Origin: JAYWIG01 sp043789035
GTDB lineage: Bacteria; Pseudomonadota; Gammaproteobacteria; Burkholderiales; Burkholderiaceae_E
Direction of reading: 5' to 3'
Length of the DNA: 64,000 bases
Assembly (NCBI GenBank): GCA_043789035.1
Contig: JAYWIG010000039.1
Span: forward strand, 1 to 64,000
The translations under genes and the position numbers were made by a program. This document shows positions 36,229-46,183 of this stretch, piece after piece (the stretch's first letter is position 1; every line of letters begins with the position of its first letter). Under the pieces are notes generated by a model. The model was not told the origin of the DNA and did no database searches. It saw only the letters and a program-made list of their open reading frames with translations.

Positions 36229-37568
36229 AGAAGTATTACAAGTACATCATCAGTGGAGCTGTTCTAGGCACGCTGGCGATTCTGCTCAGCTTAAGTTATG
36301 AGTCCGTAGTTCAGTCAAAGGCATCATTTGCGCTTTTACTTGAAAACTATGTTCTGGCCGCAATTAGCCTTTATCTCATTGTATTTCTCGGGCTTTTAGT
36401 TCTTCGATACGCCGTGCTCATTCTTTATTCGTTTCTGGACCATCTCGAAGCGCTAAAAAGAGGGCCAATCATTTACTCCGAAAAAAAGGAGAGCTCTTTA
36501 CCGATGGTAACTTTGGTAGTGCCAGCCTATAACGAGGGAGTAGTAATTGAGGCCGCGATTAGATCCCTATTAAATCTTGACTATCCCAATTATGAAATTC
36601 TAGTCATTGACGACGGATCAACTGACGATACCTATGAGAAGGCGCTCGCTGTTGCGAATACTTCTGCGCTGGTTTCCGTCCGAGTTATCACTAAGCGAAA
36701 CGGCGGTAAGGCAGAAGCGCTCAACACCGGCATGAGTGCTGCCCGGGGAGAGTTCATTCTCAACATGGACGGCGATTCAAAAATGTCGCGAAACGTTCTA
36801 CGGGCTTGCATTAGACATTTCGACGATCCACGAATTGGCGCGGTTGCCGGTAATGTCAAAGTGATCAACCGTGAAAACATTTGGTCAAACATCCAAGCAC
36901 TCGAGTATGTTGAAGGCCTGGCAATGGCTCGCAAAGCCCAGAGTTTTATGCGAGCCGTAAACATCATTCCTGGCCCTTTGGGCATGTTCCGCAAAAGTGT
37001 CTTACAAGAAGTGGGCGGTTATGACCACGATACTTTCGCGGAAGATTGCGATCTGACGCTAAAACTATTAGTTAGAGGTTGGCATATCGCCTATGAACCT
37101 GACGCGGTTGCCTGGGTAGAAACGCCTAGCAAGTTACTAGACTTATTAAAACAGCGCTATCGATGGACTCGCGGCATTCTTCAGGCAACATCGAAGCACA
37201 GCTCTGCACTGTGGCAACCCCGCAAGGCGGGGTTGAACTGTTTTATTCTTTGGTACATGCTATTTGAAGGCATCATGTGGCCTTTCTCAACGGTACTAGG
37301 CAATTTATTCTTTGCCTATGTGGGTTTGCAATATGGCTTGGCAGTTCTACTATTTTATTGGTGGTTACAACTCACAGCGCTCGACGTTATTGCCGCAGCC
37401 TACTGTGTAATTATTGAAGACGAAGATCCAAAGCTTATTTACTACTCGATTATGTTCAGACTTTTTTACATCAACATTATTGACATCTCAAAAGTGTTCG
37501 CGACCATTGAAGAATGGCGGGGAAATGCAATGACTTGGGGAAAACTCGATAGGGAAGGGAAGCTTTAA
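36219..37568 (+). CDS. PgaC-like processive GT2 glycosyltransferase
   Basis: 449-residue inner-membrane synthase. Two N-terminal helices (about 9-27 and 45-70) precede the GT2 domain, with helices near 322-345, 350-375 and 380-400 behind it. All catalytic motifs are present: DDG (131-133), DGD (184-186), EDCD (275-278) and QRYRW (312-316, i.e. QxxRW). The layout matches PgaC, NodC and hyaluronan/chitin synthases rather than BcsA, and no PilZ domain is attached. It is the only complete synthase in the locus. The GTG start (36219) overlaps the barrel gene, indicating coupling. The sugar cannot be read from sequence; GlcNAc is favoured by relatives and neighbours. Confidence 0.87.
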   Translation: MGLKKYYKYIISGAVLGTLAILLSLSYESVVQSKASFALLLENYVLAAISLYLIVFLGLLVLRYAVLILYSFLDHLEALKRGPIIYSEKKESSLPMVTLVVPAYNEGVVIEAAIRSLLNLDYPNYEILVIDDGSTDDTYEKALAVANTSALVSVRVITKRNGGKAEALNTGMSAARGEFILNMDGDSKMSRNVLRACIRHFDDPRIGAVAGNVKVINRENIWSNIQALEYVEGLAMARKAQSFMRAVNIIPGPLGMFRKSVLQEVGGYDHDTFAEDCDLTLKLLVRGWHIAYEPDAVAWVETPSKLLDLLKQRYRWTRGILQATSKHSSALWQPRKAGLNCFILWYMLFEGIMWPFSTVLGNLFFAYVGLQYGLAVLLFYWWLQLTALDVIAAAYCVIIEDEDPKLIYYSIMFRLFYINIIDISKVFATIEEWRGNAMTWGKLDREGKL

Positions 37569-37569
37569 A

Positions 37570-37794
37570 TTGGATCTGATTTCGATACTAACGACAATTA
37601 TTCTTGCCACCACTATTGGCACAATTATCGTTGGCATTGCTGCGTATGCAGCATTCAAACTACGCGACAAGCGTAAACCAAAAAAGAAAGTTTCCGCTGA
37701 TGGAAGTAGCTCTAATGTTGAAGAAGCTGTATTTATCAAACGATACACGCCGGCCCCCGTCAATCAAGTCGCCACAGAAGCTCCCAAACCTTAA
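37570..37794 (+). CDS. Small single-pass membrane protein
   Basis: 74-residue protein with one membrane helix (about residues 4-28), then a very basic stretch (KLRDKRKPKKK) and a Pro-rich tail, so the C-terminus should be cytoplasmic. It starts with TTG two bases after the synthase stop and ends 6 bases before the CE4-like gene. PgaD, the usual partner of PgaC, has two helices and is longer; BcsF has one helix and similar size. I do not recognise the family, but a synthase accessory role is likely from position. Confidence 0.62.
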   Translation: MDLISILTTIILATTIGTIIVGIAAYAAFKLRDKRKPKKKVSADGSSSNVEEAVFIKRYTPAPVNQVATEAPKP

Positions 37795-37800
37795 ATTGCA

Positions 37801-39654
37801 ATGAGCACCATAGAAGCGTCGTCAAAGTCTCTATTTTCGAAAATTGGCCCATTCATGCCAACTGTCGCGATATTGGGCGTAACCATCCCCGCTGTCATTT
37901 ACATCTCCATCATGATCAGTCTCGGGTGGAGCTACCCCATTCTGGGTGCTAAAGCCGCCACTAGTGCGTTCAGCTCTGCAAATGCCAATGTGTATTTGTA
38001 CGAATCGACGGCCACGAAAGATCACTTTACAAAAATCGGCGGCAATTATGACACCCTACTAACTCCATGGCGCACGTATTTTTCGGAGCGTAATCGCTCC
38101 TACAAAACAGTCAACACAGAAGCTGCGCTAGCAAAGTTAAAAACTGGCGTACTGGTTTTGCCGTCGGCCGTCGCGTTAAGCGATGCCGAGCGAATATCAA
38201 TTCTCAAATTTCGAGAAAATGGTGGTTCCGTGCTCGCCACCTGGGCAACTGGCACCAGAAACGACAGAGGCGAATGGACAGGATGGGAGCTGCTCCAACA
38301 GTTCGGAGCAACTTATATCGGCGATATTCCAAACGACGCAGAAGCCCGTCAATTAATTTTGACAGGGGAGTCGCCACTTAGTCACAGCCAGCCCGCTGGC
38401 CAAAGAATTTGGATGGGAAAAACGCCCGAATTACTATTAAGAATTCAAGGTGAAATGGCAGCAGGTCGGCTTATGAACTGGGCTCGTATTGCAGATGACT
38501 CTCGCAAGCAAGAAGGCGCTGTGGTGTATTCTGAAAGCGCAAATACAGGCGCAAGGGCTGCGGTATTTGCATTCTCAGAGAATGCTTGGGAATCGCGCCC
38601 TTTTGCAGCTCAACAACTCATTGATGACACCATGAAATGGTTACTGCATGAAGCTGTGGCAGTACGCGCAGCATGGCCCAGCGGCAAACGAGCTGCGCAA
38701 GTAATAGAAATGGATACTGAAGAAGGCTTTCCAAATTCTCTGGAATTTGCGTCGATCATGGTTAAAAACGGTATTCCTGCAACCTGTTATGTGCTCACTT
38801 CGGTTGCAAAGTCGTTTGCTCAAACTCTGACGAGCTTGGCTAAGGGCTGCGAAATCGCGTTGCACGGCGACGTACACGATAGCTTCAAGGCTCAGGCACC
38901 CAGCGTTCAACAAAAGCGAATCAGTGACATGAAAACCGATATCGCAACTCTACTACCTGGCAACAACAAAATCACAGGTTTTAGAGCACCTACCGAAGGC
39001 TATGACCGAACTACGGAAAGCTTGTTACACAAAGCGGGTATCAGCCATCATGCAGCTGACCCTCAACGTACTGAGGCAAGGCTACCATTATTTGCGGGCA
39101 TACCTGAAACAGAACCGAGTACCGATCTCGTCGTGCTGCCTCGAACTCAACGCGATGATATTAATTTAGCGTCACAAAATTTAAGTGCGGAACAAACTAG
39201 CAAAGCGTTAATTGACGACTTCGACGAAGCCGTTCGTACAGGTGCTCTCGGTTGGCTAAGCGTGCATAGCCAAAACTTCGCAGCGGGAAGTACATTGGCC
39301 AACGCATTTCCTGAGTACTTGGCACACCTTCGAAAGAGTAGCGGTAAGGTTTGGCTGGCTAGTGCAAACCAAGTGACGCAGTGGTGGCGCAATCGCGATC
39401 GGTTTAAACTTGACACGGCATATAACGGCAAACGCTTTGACATGAACATCACTATCAAAGGATCAGAACCAGTTGCAGGCGCCAGTGTCGTGGTCATGCT
39501 ACCGAAAAGAGGTTTCGTACCAAATGTCGCCGGCACAAAAATTGGCATGCCATCACCCACTGTTGAAGTGATTGACGACTTTAGAGCGTCTATCATCTAC
39601 CCAACTTTAAAGCCAGGAAACTACAGCTATCAGGTAACTTTCGCGCCGAGGTAA
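37801..39654 (+). CDS. Membrane-anchored polysaccharide deacetylase-like (CE4) protein
   Basis: 617-residue protein with one N-terminal helix (about 19-45) and a periplasmic part with the same two domains as the lipoprotein at 18358: a Rossmann/GATase-like domain (GVLVLPSAVALSDAE, GGSVLATWATG) and a CE4 domain. The CE4 motifs are largely kept: MDTEEGF (Asp 305) in place of TFDDG, HGDVH (His 355 and His 359), and FRAP (Arg 395). The C-terminal beta domain (PKRGFVPNVAGTK) may bind polymer. It probably removes N- or O-acetyl groups, though the altered first motif leaves this open. Confidence 0.74.
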   Translation: MSTIEASSKSLFSKIGPFMPTVAILGVTIPAVIYISIMISLGWSYPILGAKAATSAFSSANANVYLYESTATKDHFTKIGGNYDTLLTPWRTYFSERNRSYKTVNTEAALAKLKTGVLVLPSAVALSDAERISILKFRENGGSVLATWATGTRNDRGEWTGWELLQQFGATYIGDIPNDAEARQLILTGESPLSHSQPAGQRIWMGKTPELLLRIQGEMAAGRLMNWARIADDSRKQEGAVVYSESANTGARAAVFAFSENAWESRPFAAQQLIDDTMKWLLHEAVAVRAAWPSGKRAAQVIEMDTEEGFPNSLEFASIMVKNGIPATCYVLTSVAKSFAQTLTSLAKGCEIALHGDVHDSFKAQAPSVQQKRISDMKTDIATLLPGNNKITGFRAPTEGYDRTTESLLHKAGISHHAADPQRTEARLPLFAGIPETEPSTDLVVLPRTQRDDINLASQNLSAEQTSKALIDDFDEAVRTGALGWLSVHSQNFAAGSTLANAFPEYLAHLRKSSGKVWLASANQVTQWWRNRDRFKLDTAYNGKRFDMNITIKGSEPVAGASVVVMLPKRGFVPNVAGTKIGMPSPTVEVIDDFRASIIYPTLKPGNYSYQVTFAPR

Positions 39655-39664
39655 ACTTAAAGTG

Positions 39665-40151
39665 ATGAAGTTACATTACAACATTGCACCGGGCTCAATT
39701 AAAGTGGCTTTGCTATTGGCAGAGCTAGGAATCGCCTATGATTCAAATCCGGTAGACACTAGAAAAACTCCGAACGCCAAAGCGCCCGCACTTGAAGATG
39801 GCACGGTTACTGTATTCGATAGCAGCGCGATTTTGCTTTATCTCGCAGACCTAGATAATCGCTTTTTGCCAGCGACAGACAACCCACAATTGCGAGCTAA
39901 GGCACTTTCGCTACATTGCCCCGCAACCAAATAATTATGGGCTTACGCTTTTCGACTATGAAGCCAACAGGCATCTCCTTACGACTGTATGGCAGCGCTA
40001 CCCTAACATCAAACGCCATACCGATTTAATCTCGCAACGCCCTTCGATTCAAAACGTCGAACAACTCAAAAAGAAACATAACTTTAAAGTCGCCAGGCGT
40101 TATCGCCCAGTACCTGTGGTTACTTCGACTAGCGCTGAAGCATCTATTTAG
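39665..40151 (+). pseudogene. Glutathione S-transferase pseudogene
   Basis: The first 80 codons give a normal GST thioredoxin-fold domain (MKLHYNIAPGSIKVALLLAELG, SSAILLYLAD). The frame then stops at 39934. From about 39903 in another frame the reading continues HFRYIAPQPNNYG, FDYEANRHLL and WQRYPNIKRHTDLISQRPS, matching a YghU/YfcG-type GST C-domain. The pieces between are missing: roughly 18 residues before HFRY and about 60 before WQRYP. At least one frameshift and two internal deletions make it non-functional. The remnant overlaps the 3' end of the MFS gene by 8 bases. Confidence 0.85.
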
Positions 40152-41397
40152 CTTGCAGCTCTTGCTTTAATCCGTAAGCTGCCACCAAGCAACCAAAGGT
40201 CAGCGCTGCCATGACCCACCAAGCGCTGGCCCAATCGTTGGAGCGTTGCACTGTCCAAGCAATCAGCGGTGGTGTCATCACCTGCCCGAAGGCACTACCT
40301 TGCTGAAACATACCAGCGGTCGTACCCACCGCCCGTTCACCGTTCTTTAGCAATGGTGCCAATGCAGCGACCAAGCCGAAAATCGTGCTCGGAATAAAAC
40401 CGCCTATCAATGAGAAAGTTACTACAGCGGCGAATCGAACCGTAAATGAGAGCTCAATTCCGATAAACCGCTGCAAAGCACCCAGCACAACCGCTAAACA
40501 TAAGCTCATAACGCAAGCTGCTATCGCCACTATCGACCAAGGTGACAATCGGATTTTCGAAGAGCCCGCCACAACATTGCCGATAGAGTTCGCGAAAACA
40601 GCCAAAGCGGTAAGCCACCCAATCGTGATTGCGTCTATGCCCTGCTCTTTGTAAATTGTCGGCAAAAAACCAAATAAACCTGACCATTGCGCAGCATAGC
40701 AAAGAAATAGCAGCGCCAGTAACCACGGGCCACTTTCACCAACGGTTGCGCGAAGAATTGACGCAAAACTAAGCATCTGGGTCGAGCCCGATGTAGCAAC
40801 AGCATCTTTAGGCAAATTTCGTGACACCACAGCGAATAGCAATAAACTGATAACGCCTAGAACAATCCACACACCACGCCACCCCATCACCCGAGAAAGC
40901 ATGGGTGCAGCTACAAGCCCTAGCGCCATCCCGGTGGGCATATAGGCCGACCACCAGCCCATGTATCGCCTAAGCTGTGCAATAGGGACTAAACCTTGCA
41001 ACAAACCCGGCCCTGGTAGTACCGTGAAAATAAACGCAAAACTCTCAATCGTTCGGAATACGAGTAACCAAACTAGACCGTTCACGCTTCCACGCTCGAC
41101 TAGCAAGCCAGCGCCAACGCTCGAACATCCCAACAGCGCAAGGCCCGTCAACATTAAGCGTTTACGACCGATTTTGTCGGCTAAAAGGCCCCCCATCATG
41201 CCAAGCAACATGCCAGCGATCTGAAAAACGGCCAGCAACCAACCGGTTTCGATGCGGCTTAAGCGCATTTCTTCAGCCACCAAAGGCAACATTGCAGGTA
41301 ACTTACCCACATGGAGCGCCGCTGCAACACCGCAAACTAGCACCCACATTGCAGCGGCCCGAGGTTGTTCGCTTGGTGTATGGGAAAATGCCGTCAT
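40144..41397 (-). CDS. MFS transporter
   Basis: 417-residue transporter with 12 hydrophobic segments. The loop GGLLADKIGRKRLMLTG is the MFS motif between helices 2 and 3 (G-x-x-x-D-x-x-G-R-[RK]-x). The first helices read MWVLVCGVAAALHVGKLPAML. The type resembles cyanate/nitrate-like or aromatic-acid MFS permeases, but the substrate is unknown. The ATG at 41397 shares bases with the ATG of the divergent uup gene (CATG); an internal ATG at 41349 would leave only a short N-terminus before the first helix. The frame continues upstream inside uup, which I do not consider coding. Confidence 0.82.
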   Translation of the reverse strand: MTAFSHTPSEQPRAAAMWVLVCGVAAALHVGKLPAMLPLVAEEMRLSRIETGWLLAVFQIAGMLLGMMGGLLADKIGRKRLMLTGLALLGCSSVGAGLLVERGSVNGLVWLLVFRTIESFAFIFTVLPGPGLLQGLVPIAQLRRYMGWWSAYMPTGMALGLVAAPMLSRVMGWRGVWIVLGVISLLLFAVVSRNLPKDAVATSGSTQMLSFASILRATVGESGPWLLALLFLCYAAQWSGLFGFLPTIYKEQGIDAITIGWLTALAVFANSIGNVVAGSSKIRLSPWSIVAIAACVMSLCLAVVLGALQRFIGIELSFTVRFAAVVTFSLIGGFIPSTIFGLVAALAPLLKNGERAVGTTAGMFQQGSAFGQVMTPPLIAWTVQRSNDWASAWWVMAALTFGCLVAAYGLKQELQAK

Positions 41398-43321
41398 GTC
41401 TTTAATAACTCTTATGAATGCGCATCTGGCTTTTGGCCATGTAGCGTTGTTGGATGGTGCTGATTTTTCGCTACAAGCTGGTGAAAGAGTCGGTTTAATT
41501 GGTCGCAATGGTACGGGGAAGTCTAGTCTACTAAAAATTCTCAGTGGCACGCAAAAAGCCGATGATGGCGAATTGCGCATGATCGGCGGCTTAAGGGTCT
41601 ACTACGTAGCCCAAGAAGCCGATATTGCCGATGAACTCACGGTTTTCGACGCTGTAGCACTCGGTTTGGGGGAAGTTAAAACCGCTCGCGACCGCTATGA
41701 AGCTCTGTCGATGGAAACTGAGCTCGATGTAAGCGCAGAAGTCGATGAGCTACATGCCAAAATCGATTCGCTCGACGGCTGGGCTTGGGAGCAAAAAGTA
41801 GAAACGGCTCTTGAGCGGTTTTCTTTAAATGGCACTGCCATTATTGGCACCTTGTCAGGTGGGCAGCGCAAGCGTGTATCGTTAGCTCAGGCATTAGTGG
41901 CCCAGCCCGATGTGCTTTTACTCGACGAACCTACCAATCACTTAGACATTGCCTCTATCGGCTGGCTTGAAGGCTTGCTTAAATCGTTCAAGGGTGCGGT
42001 GGTGTACGTCACCCATGATCGAGTCTTTCTCGATCAGCTTGCAACTCGAATTTTAGAACTCGATCGAGGCAATTTACGCAGCTACCCCGGTAACTTCACG
42101 ACTTACCAAGAATTCAAAGTCAAGCAATTGGCCGAGGAAGCTGTACTCGCCGCCAAAGCCGACAAGTTGCTCAGCCAAGAAGAAGTATGGATTCGCCAAG
42201 GCGTTGAAGCTCGCCGCACTCGCAGCGTATCGCGAGTGAATCGTTTACAAGAGTTACGGGCTAATCGCCAAGCTCGCCGAGAGCAAGTCGGTAGCGTTCG
42301 ATTAAACGTTGATGCAGGTGAGAAGAGCGGCAAGATTGTTGCTGAACTTGAAAACGTGAATGTACGTTTCGGGCACAAAAACATTATTGAAGACTTTTCA
42401 GCCATCGTGCTGCGGGGTGACAAAGTTGGTTTAATCGGCCCAAATGGTGCCGGTAAAACTACCCTGCTCAAACTTATTCTCGGTGAACTGCTGCCGGACA
42501 GCGGCACGGTAAAGCAAGGTACCAACTTGCAAGTTGCTTACTACGATCAAATGCGCGAAGCGCTTGACCCTGATGCGACATTGATGGATTTCATCAGCCC
42601 CGGCTCGGAATGGGTAGAGATTGGCGGCAAGCGTACGCATGTGATGAGTTACCTAGGGGATTTCTTGTTTAGCCCTAAGCGGGCCATGTCGCCTATCAAA
42701 TCGCTAAGTGGTGGTGAACGGAATCGGCTTTTGCTTGCGCGTTTATTCGCAAGGCCTGCCAACATTTTGGTGCTCGATGAGCCAACCAACGATTTGGACA
42801 TCGAAACATTGGAGCTACTGGAAGACTTGCTGCAAAGCTACAAGGGCACGGTATTTTTGGTAAGCCACGACAGAGAGTTTTTAGATAACGTGGTGACCAG
42901 CACGATTGCTTTTGAGAAGCCGGGTAAATGGCGTGAGTATGAGGGCGGCTTTCAGGATTGGATGACTCAATCAGGCAATAACTTGGCCAGCCTTGCGAAC
43001 CTGAGTCTGGCATCTTCGCTTAGCCAAATTGCACCTGAACCCAAAACTGCTTCAACTGAAACAAAGGTCATTGCAACGGTTGCAGCGCCAACTAAAGGCC
43101 CAAAACTCAGTTATAAAGAGCAACGCGAACTGGATGCCCTGCCCAAGCTCATCGATTCCTTAGAAGCAGAGCAACGCACGATTGCAAAAGCGCTTGCTGA
43201 AGGTTCTATATATCGAACTGACCCAAAAGCTGCGACCGCCATGCAACAACGTAATGCAGTCATTGAAGATGAGCTACTTGTAGCGCTAGAAAAGTGGGAA
43301 GCACTGAGTGCTAGGGGCTAG
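41396..43321 (+). CDS. uup: ABC-F family ATPase Uup
   Basis: 641-residue soluble protein with two ABC ATPase domains. Walker A motifs are GRNGTGKSS and GPNGAGKTT, signatures [15 protein letters not shown] and [15 protein letters not shown], and Walker [14 protein letters not shown] and [13 protein letters not shown]. The inter-domain linker is long and basic. The C-terminal part (about residues 560-641) is the charged coiled coil typical of Uup, which helps limit precise transposon excision and handles replication or ribosome problems. The N-terminus [23 protein letters not shown] supports the ATG at 41396. It overlaps recQ by 14 bases. Confidence 0.92.
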   Translation: MSLITLMNAHLAFGHVALLDGADFSLQAGERVGLIGRNGTGKSSLLKILSGTQKADDGELRMIGGLRVYYVAQEADIADELTVFDAVALGLGEVKTARDRYEALSMETELDVSAEVDELHAKIDSLDGWAWEQKVETALERFSLNGTAIIGTLSGGQRKRVSLAQALVAQPDVLLLDEPTNHLDIASIGWLEGLLKSFKGAVVYVTHDRVFLDQLATRILELDRGNLRSYPGNFTTYQEFKVKQLAEEAVLAAKADKLLSQEEVWIRQGVEARRTRSVSRVNRLQELRANRQARREQVGSVRLNVDAGEKSGKIVAELENVNVRFGHKNIIEDFSAIVLRGDKVGLIGPNGAGKTTLLKLILGELLPDSGTVKQGTNLQVAYYDQMREALDPDATLMDFISPGSEWVEIGGKRTHVMSYLGDFLFSPKRAMSPIKSLSGGERNRLLLARLFARPANILVLDEPTNDLDIETLELLEDLLQSYKGTVFLVSHDREFLDNVVTSTIAFEKPGKWREYEGGFQDWMTQSGNNLASLANLSLASSLSQIAPEPKTASTETKVIATVAAPTKGPKLSYKEQRELDALPKLIDSLEAEQRTIAKALAEGSIYRTDPKAATAMQQRNAVIEDELLVALEKWEALSARG

Positions 43322-45158
43322 CCTACTTAAAAAGTACTTCGGCTATAACGCGTTTCGAGGCGAGCAACAGGCCATTATCGAAACCGTTGCTAACGGGGGC
43401 GACTGCCTAGTGCTTATGCCAACGGGTGGCGGCAAATCCATGTGCTATCAGTTGCCCTCTCTCATGCGCGAAGGTACGGGCATTGTTGTATCGCCATTGA
43501 TCGCGTTAATGCAAGATCAGGTGAGCGCGCTCACCGCAGTGGGCATTAAGGCCGCATATTTAAACTCTAGCTTAAGCCAACGAGAAGCTGCTGAAGTCGA
43601 ACAAGCATTGCGCCTAGGCAAGCTCGATTTGCTTTACGTGGCACCTGAGCGCTTGCTGACCGAGCGCTGCATGAGTTTGCTAAACGACTGCAAGATTGCA
43701 TTGTTCGCTATTGATGAAGCTCACTGCGTCTCACAGTGGGGGCATGACTTTCGACCAGAGTATGCGCAGCTTTGCGTGCTGGCAGCGAGATTTCCTTCAG
43801 TGCCAAGAGTCGCGCTGACGGCTACTGCGGATACGCTGACTCGCCAAGAGATTATCGAAAGGCTAAGCTTGCAACGAGCAAGAGTTTTCGTATCCAGCTT
43901 CGATAGGCCAAATATCGAATATCTCATCGTCGAGAAAACCGATCCAAAAAAGCAGTTGTTACAGTTTCTTCGAAAATATCACGAAGGCGATGCCGGTGTT
44001 GTGTACTGTTTATCTCGCAGCAAAGTCGATATGACGGCCGCATTTCTCCAAGAAGAAGGCTTCGACGCCCTGCCCTACCACGCAGGCCTTGACACGGAAG
44101 TACGGAGCAAAAACCAGGCTCGTTTCCTAAGGGACGAAAGTGTAGTAATTGTGGCAACCATTGCTTTCGGCATGGGTATTGACAAGCCCGATGTGCGCTT
44201 CGTCGCCCATTTAGATTTGCCCAAAAGCATTGAAGGTTATTACCAAGAAACTGGCCGCGCCGGACGCGATGGTTTACCTTCTAACGCTTGGATGACTTAC
44301 GGACTGCAAGACGTTGTACAACAACGGCGCATGATTGATCAGTCCGAAGCGAGCGATGAATACAAGCAAGTATGCACCGGCAAGCTTGATGCGTTGTTAG
44401 CACTTGCAGAAAGTGCGCAATGCAGACGGCGACATTTGCTGACCTACTTCGGCGAAGAGCGTGGGCCGCAATATCAATGCGGGAACTGTGACAACTGCAA
44501 AACACCACCAGTCACTTTTGACGGCACGGAAGTTATGCAAAAGCTACTATCTTGTTGCTACCGTACCGGGCAGCGCTTCGGTGCCCTGCATCTTATCGAT
44601 GTGTTGCGAGGTAAAACCACTGAAAAAATCACTCGCTTTCAACACGATGCCTTGGCCGTTTTTGGCGTAGGCGCCGAGCTTGATGAGAAACAATGGCGTA
44701 CCGTCCTGAGGCAAGCCATTGCACTCGGGCTTTTATCGGTCGATGCCCAAGCATTCAATACATTAAAACTTACCGATGCAGCTAGGTCGATATTAAAAGG
44801 CGAGCGGCGACTTGCCTTGCGGCAAAGCTTGCTCGAAGCTAACGAGACCAGCACTGGACGAGGCAAAGCCGCAAATAGAGGTGTAAACAGCGGCAGCGCA
44901 AAGCCTAAAAAAACTGTCATGGCCAATGTCCAAGACCAAGGCCTATTCGACGCCTTACGTTCGTGGCGCACGCAACGAGCAAAACAAGATAACGTACCCG
45001 CTTATGTAGTGATGCACGATGCGACCATGCAATTGCTCGCGACGGAAAAGCCGACTCGAATGTCGACGCTTGAACAAATTTCAGGCTTAGGCGAAACTAA
45101 ACGTGCGCGCTATGGCGAAGATATTATTCAAGTCATTCAAGAATTTGAGCAGCAGTAA
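43308..45158 (+). CDS. recQ: ATP-dependent DNA helicase RecQ
   Basis: 616-residue 3'-5' helicase. [14 protein letters not shown] is Walker A (motif I), [18 protein letters not shown] the DEAH box plus the RecQ aromatic loop, ALTATAD motif III, and [16 protein letters not shown] with [10 protein letters not shown] motifs V-VI. Zinc-binding cysteines are in CRRRHLL...CGNCDNC. A C-terminal HRDC domain (about 540-616) begins near [15 protein letters not shown]. The start is GTG at 43308, inside the uup end, so the two genes are coupled. Length is normal for the family. Confidence 0.95.
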   Translation: MLGASLLKKYFGYNAFRGEQQAIIETVANGGDCLVLMPTGGGKSMCYQLPSLMREGTGIVVSPLIALMQDQVSALTAVGIKAAYLNSSLSQREAAEVEQALRLGKLDLLYVAPERLLTERCMSLLNDCKIALFAIDEAHCVSQWGHDFRPEYAQLCVLAARFPSVPRVALTATADTLTRQEIIERLSLQRARVFVSSFDRPNIEYLIVEKTDPKKQLLQFLRKYHEGDAGVVYCLSRSKVDMTAAFLQEEGFDALPYHAGLDTEVRSKNQARFLRDESVVIVATIAFGMGIDKPDVRFVAHLDLPKSIEGYYQETGRAGRDGLPSNAWMTYGLQDVVQQRRMIDQSEASDEYKQVCTGKLDALLALAESAQCRRRHLLTYFGEERGPQYQCGNCDNCKTPPVTFDGTEVMQKLLSCCYRTGQRFGALHLIDVLRGKTTEKITRFQHDALAVFGVGAELDEKQWRTVLRQAIALGLLSVDAQAFNTLKLTDAARSILKGERRLALRQSLLEANETSTGRGKAANRGVNSGSAKPKKTVMANVQDQGLFDALRSWRTQRAKQDNVPAYVVMHDATMQLLATEKPTRMSTLEQISGLGETKRARYGEDIIQVIQEFEQQ

Positions 45159-45173
45159 CTTTAGGACTTCAAA

Positions 45174-46169
45174 GTGAGCAAATTGAGCAATTTGAAAATA
45201 GGAATCTACGGTGCGGGTGCCATTGGTGGTTGGTTAGGCGCAAGAGTGGGTGCACTAGGCCATGAGATGAGTGTCGTTGCTCGTGGTGCTAACTTAGCCG
45301 CATTACAAGCCAAGGGCCTGCGCCTGCTTCAGAACACTGGGCAAGAAATTCAAGTGCCAGTAAAAGCCTCGGATAAGCCCGCAGATTTTGGCGCGCAAGA
45401 CCTCATCATTGTCTCGGTAAAAGCTCAGTCGATGCCAGACGTCGCGCGAGCAATTGGCCCTATGATAGGCCCAAAAACATTAGTGTTTACGGCAATGAAT
45501 GGCGTACCTTGGTGGTTTCTCAATGGCTTCGGTGGTGCATTCGCAAATCGGCAATTACCCTCTATCGACCCAGGCAGCGTGATTGCAAACGCTATTCCTG
45601 CCGAACAGGTTGTTGGTTGCGTCGTACATGCCACCTGCTCAACCCCTGAACCCGGTTTGGTTAAACACCAGTTCGGCAACAAACTCATTATTGGCGAGCC
45701 CTCAGGCGGCAACTCCGCAAGATTACAAATCCTCCATGATGTGTTTACTCAGGCCGGATACGAAACCGTTACCAGCACTGAAATTCAGAAAGATGTTTGG
45801 TTCAAACTTTGGGGCAACATGACGGTGAACCCAATTTCCGGCATGACAGGTGCCACAACCGACAAAATTCTCGATGACGATTTGGTGCGAGCCTTTATCT
45901 CTTCGATCATGTTGGAAGCAAAAGAGATTGGTAACCGATTAGGGATAGTGATTGATCAAGAACCTGAAGACAGGCATCTCGTTACACGAAAATTAGGGGC
46001 CTTCAAGCCTTCGATGTTGCAAGACGTGGAAGCAGGTAAATCAATCGAACTCGACGCTCTCGTTACCGTGGTTACCGAACTTGGAAAAATGACTGGAATA
46101 GAAACGCCCAACACGAACATTTTGCTGGGCTTAAGTCGTTTGCATGCAAGAACCCATGGGCTGTATTGA
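45174..46169 (+). CDS. panE: Ketopantoate reductase-like (PanE/ApbA) NADP oxidoreductase
   Basis: 331-residue enzyme. KIGIYGAGAIGGWLGARVGALGH is the N-terminal Rossmann GxGxxG motif for NADP. The catalytic Lys is in QKDVWFKLWGNMTVNPISGMTGA, and the C-terminal helical domain has the conserved ELDALVTVVTELGKMTGIETPNTN. The family includes 2-dehydropantoate 2-reductase of pantothenate synthesis and relatives of unknown substrate. Burkholderiales often carry several copies, so panE function is likely but not certain. GTG start 15 bases after recQ. Confidence 0.83.
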   Translation: MSKLSNLKIGIYGAGAIGGWLGARVGALGHEMSVVARGANLAALQAKGLRLLQNTGQEIQVPVKASDKPADFGAQDLIIVSVKAQSMPDVARAIGPMIGPKTLVFTAMNGVPWWFLNGFGGAFANRQLPSIDPGSVIANAIPAEQVVGCVVHATCSTPEPGLVKHQFGNKLIIGEPSGGNSARLQILHDVFTQAGYETVTSTEIQKDVWFKLWGNMTVNPISGMTGATTDKILDDDLVRAFISSIMLEAKEIGNRLGIVIDQEPEDRHLVTRKLGAFKPSMLQDVEAGKSIELDALVTVVTELGKMTGIETPNTNILLGLSRLHARTHGLY

Positions 46170-46183
46170 GAAAGAGCGATCGC

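Noticed and set aside
37570..37794. Calling the small membrane protein PgaD.
   Set aside because: It has one predicted helix instead of two and no similarity I can see; only its position supports the name.
46175..46182. GCGATCGC palindrome near the panE/pbpC junction as a repeat element.
   Set aside because: A single short copy, with no flanking repeat structure; expected by chance.
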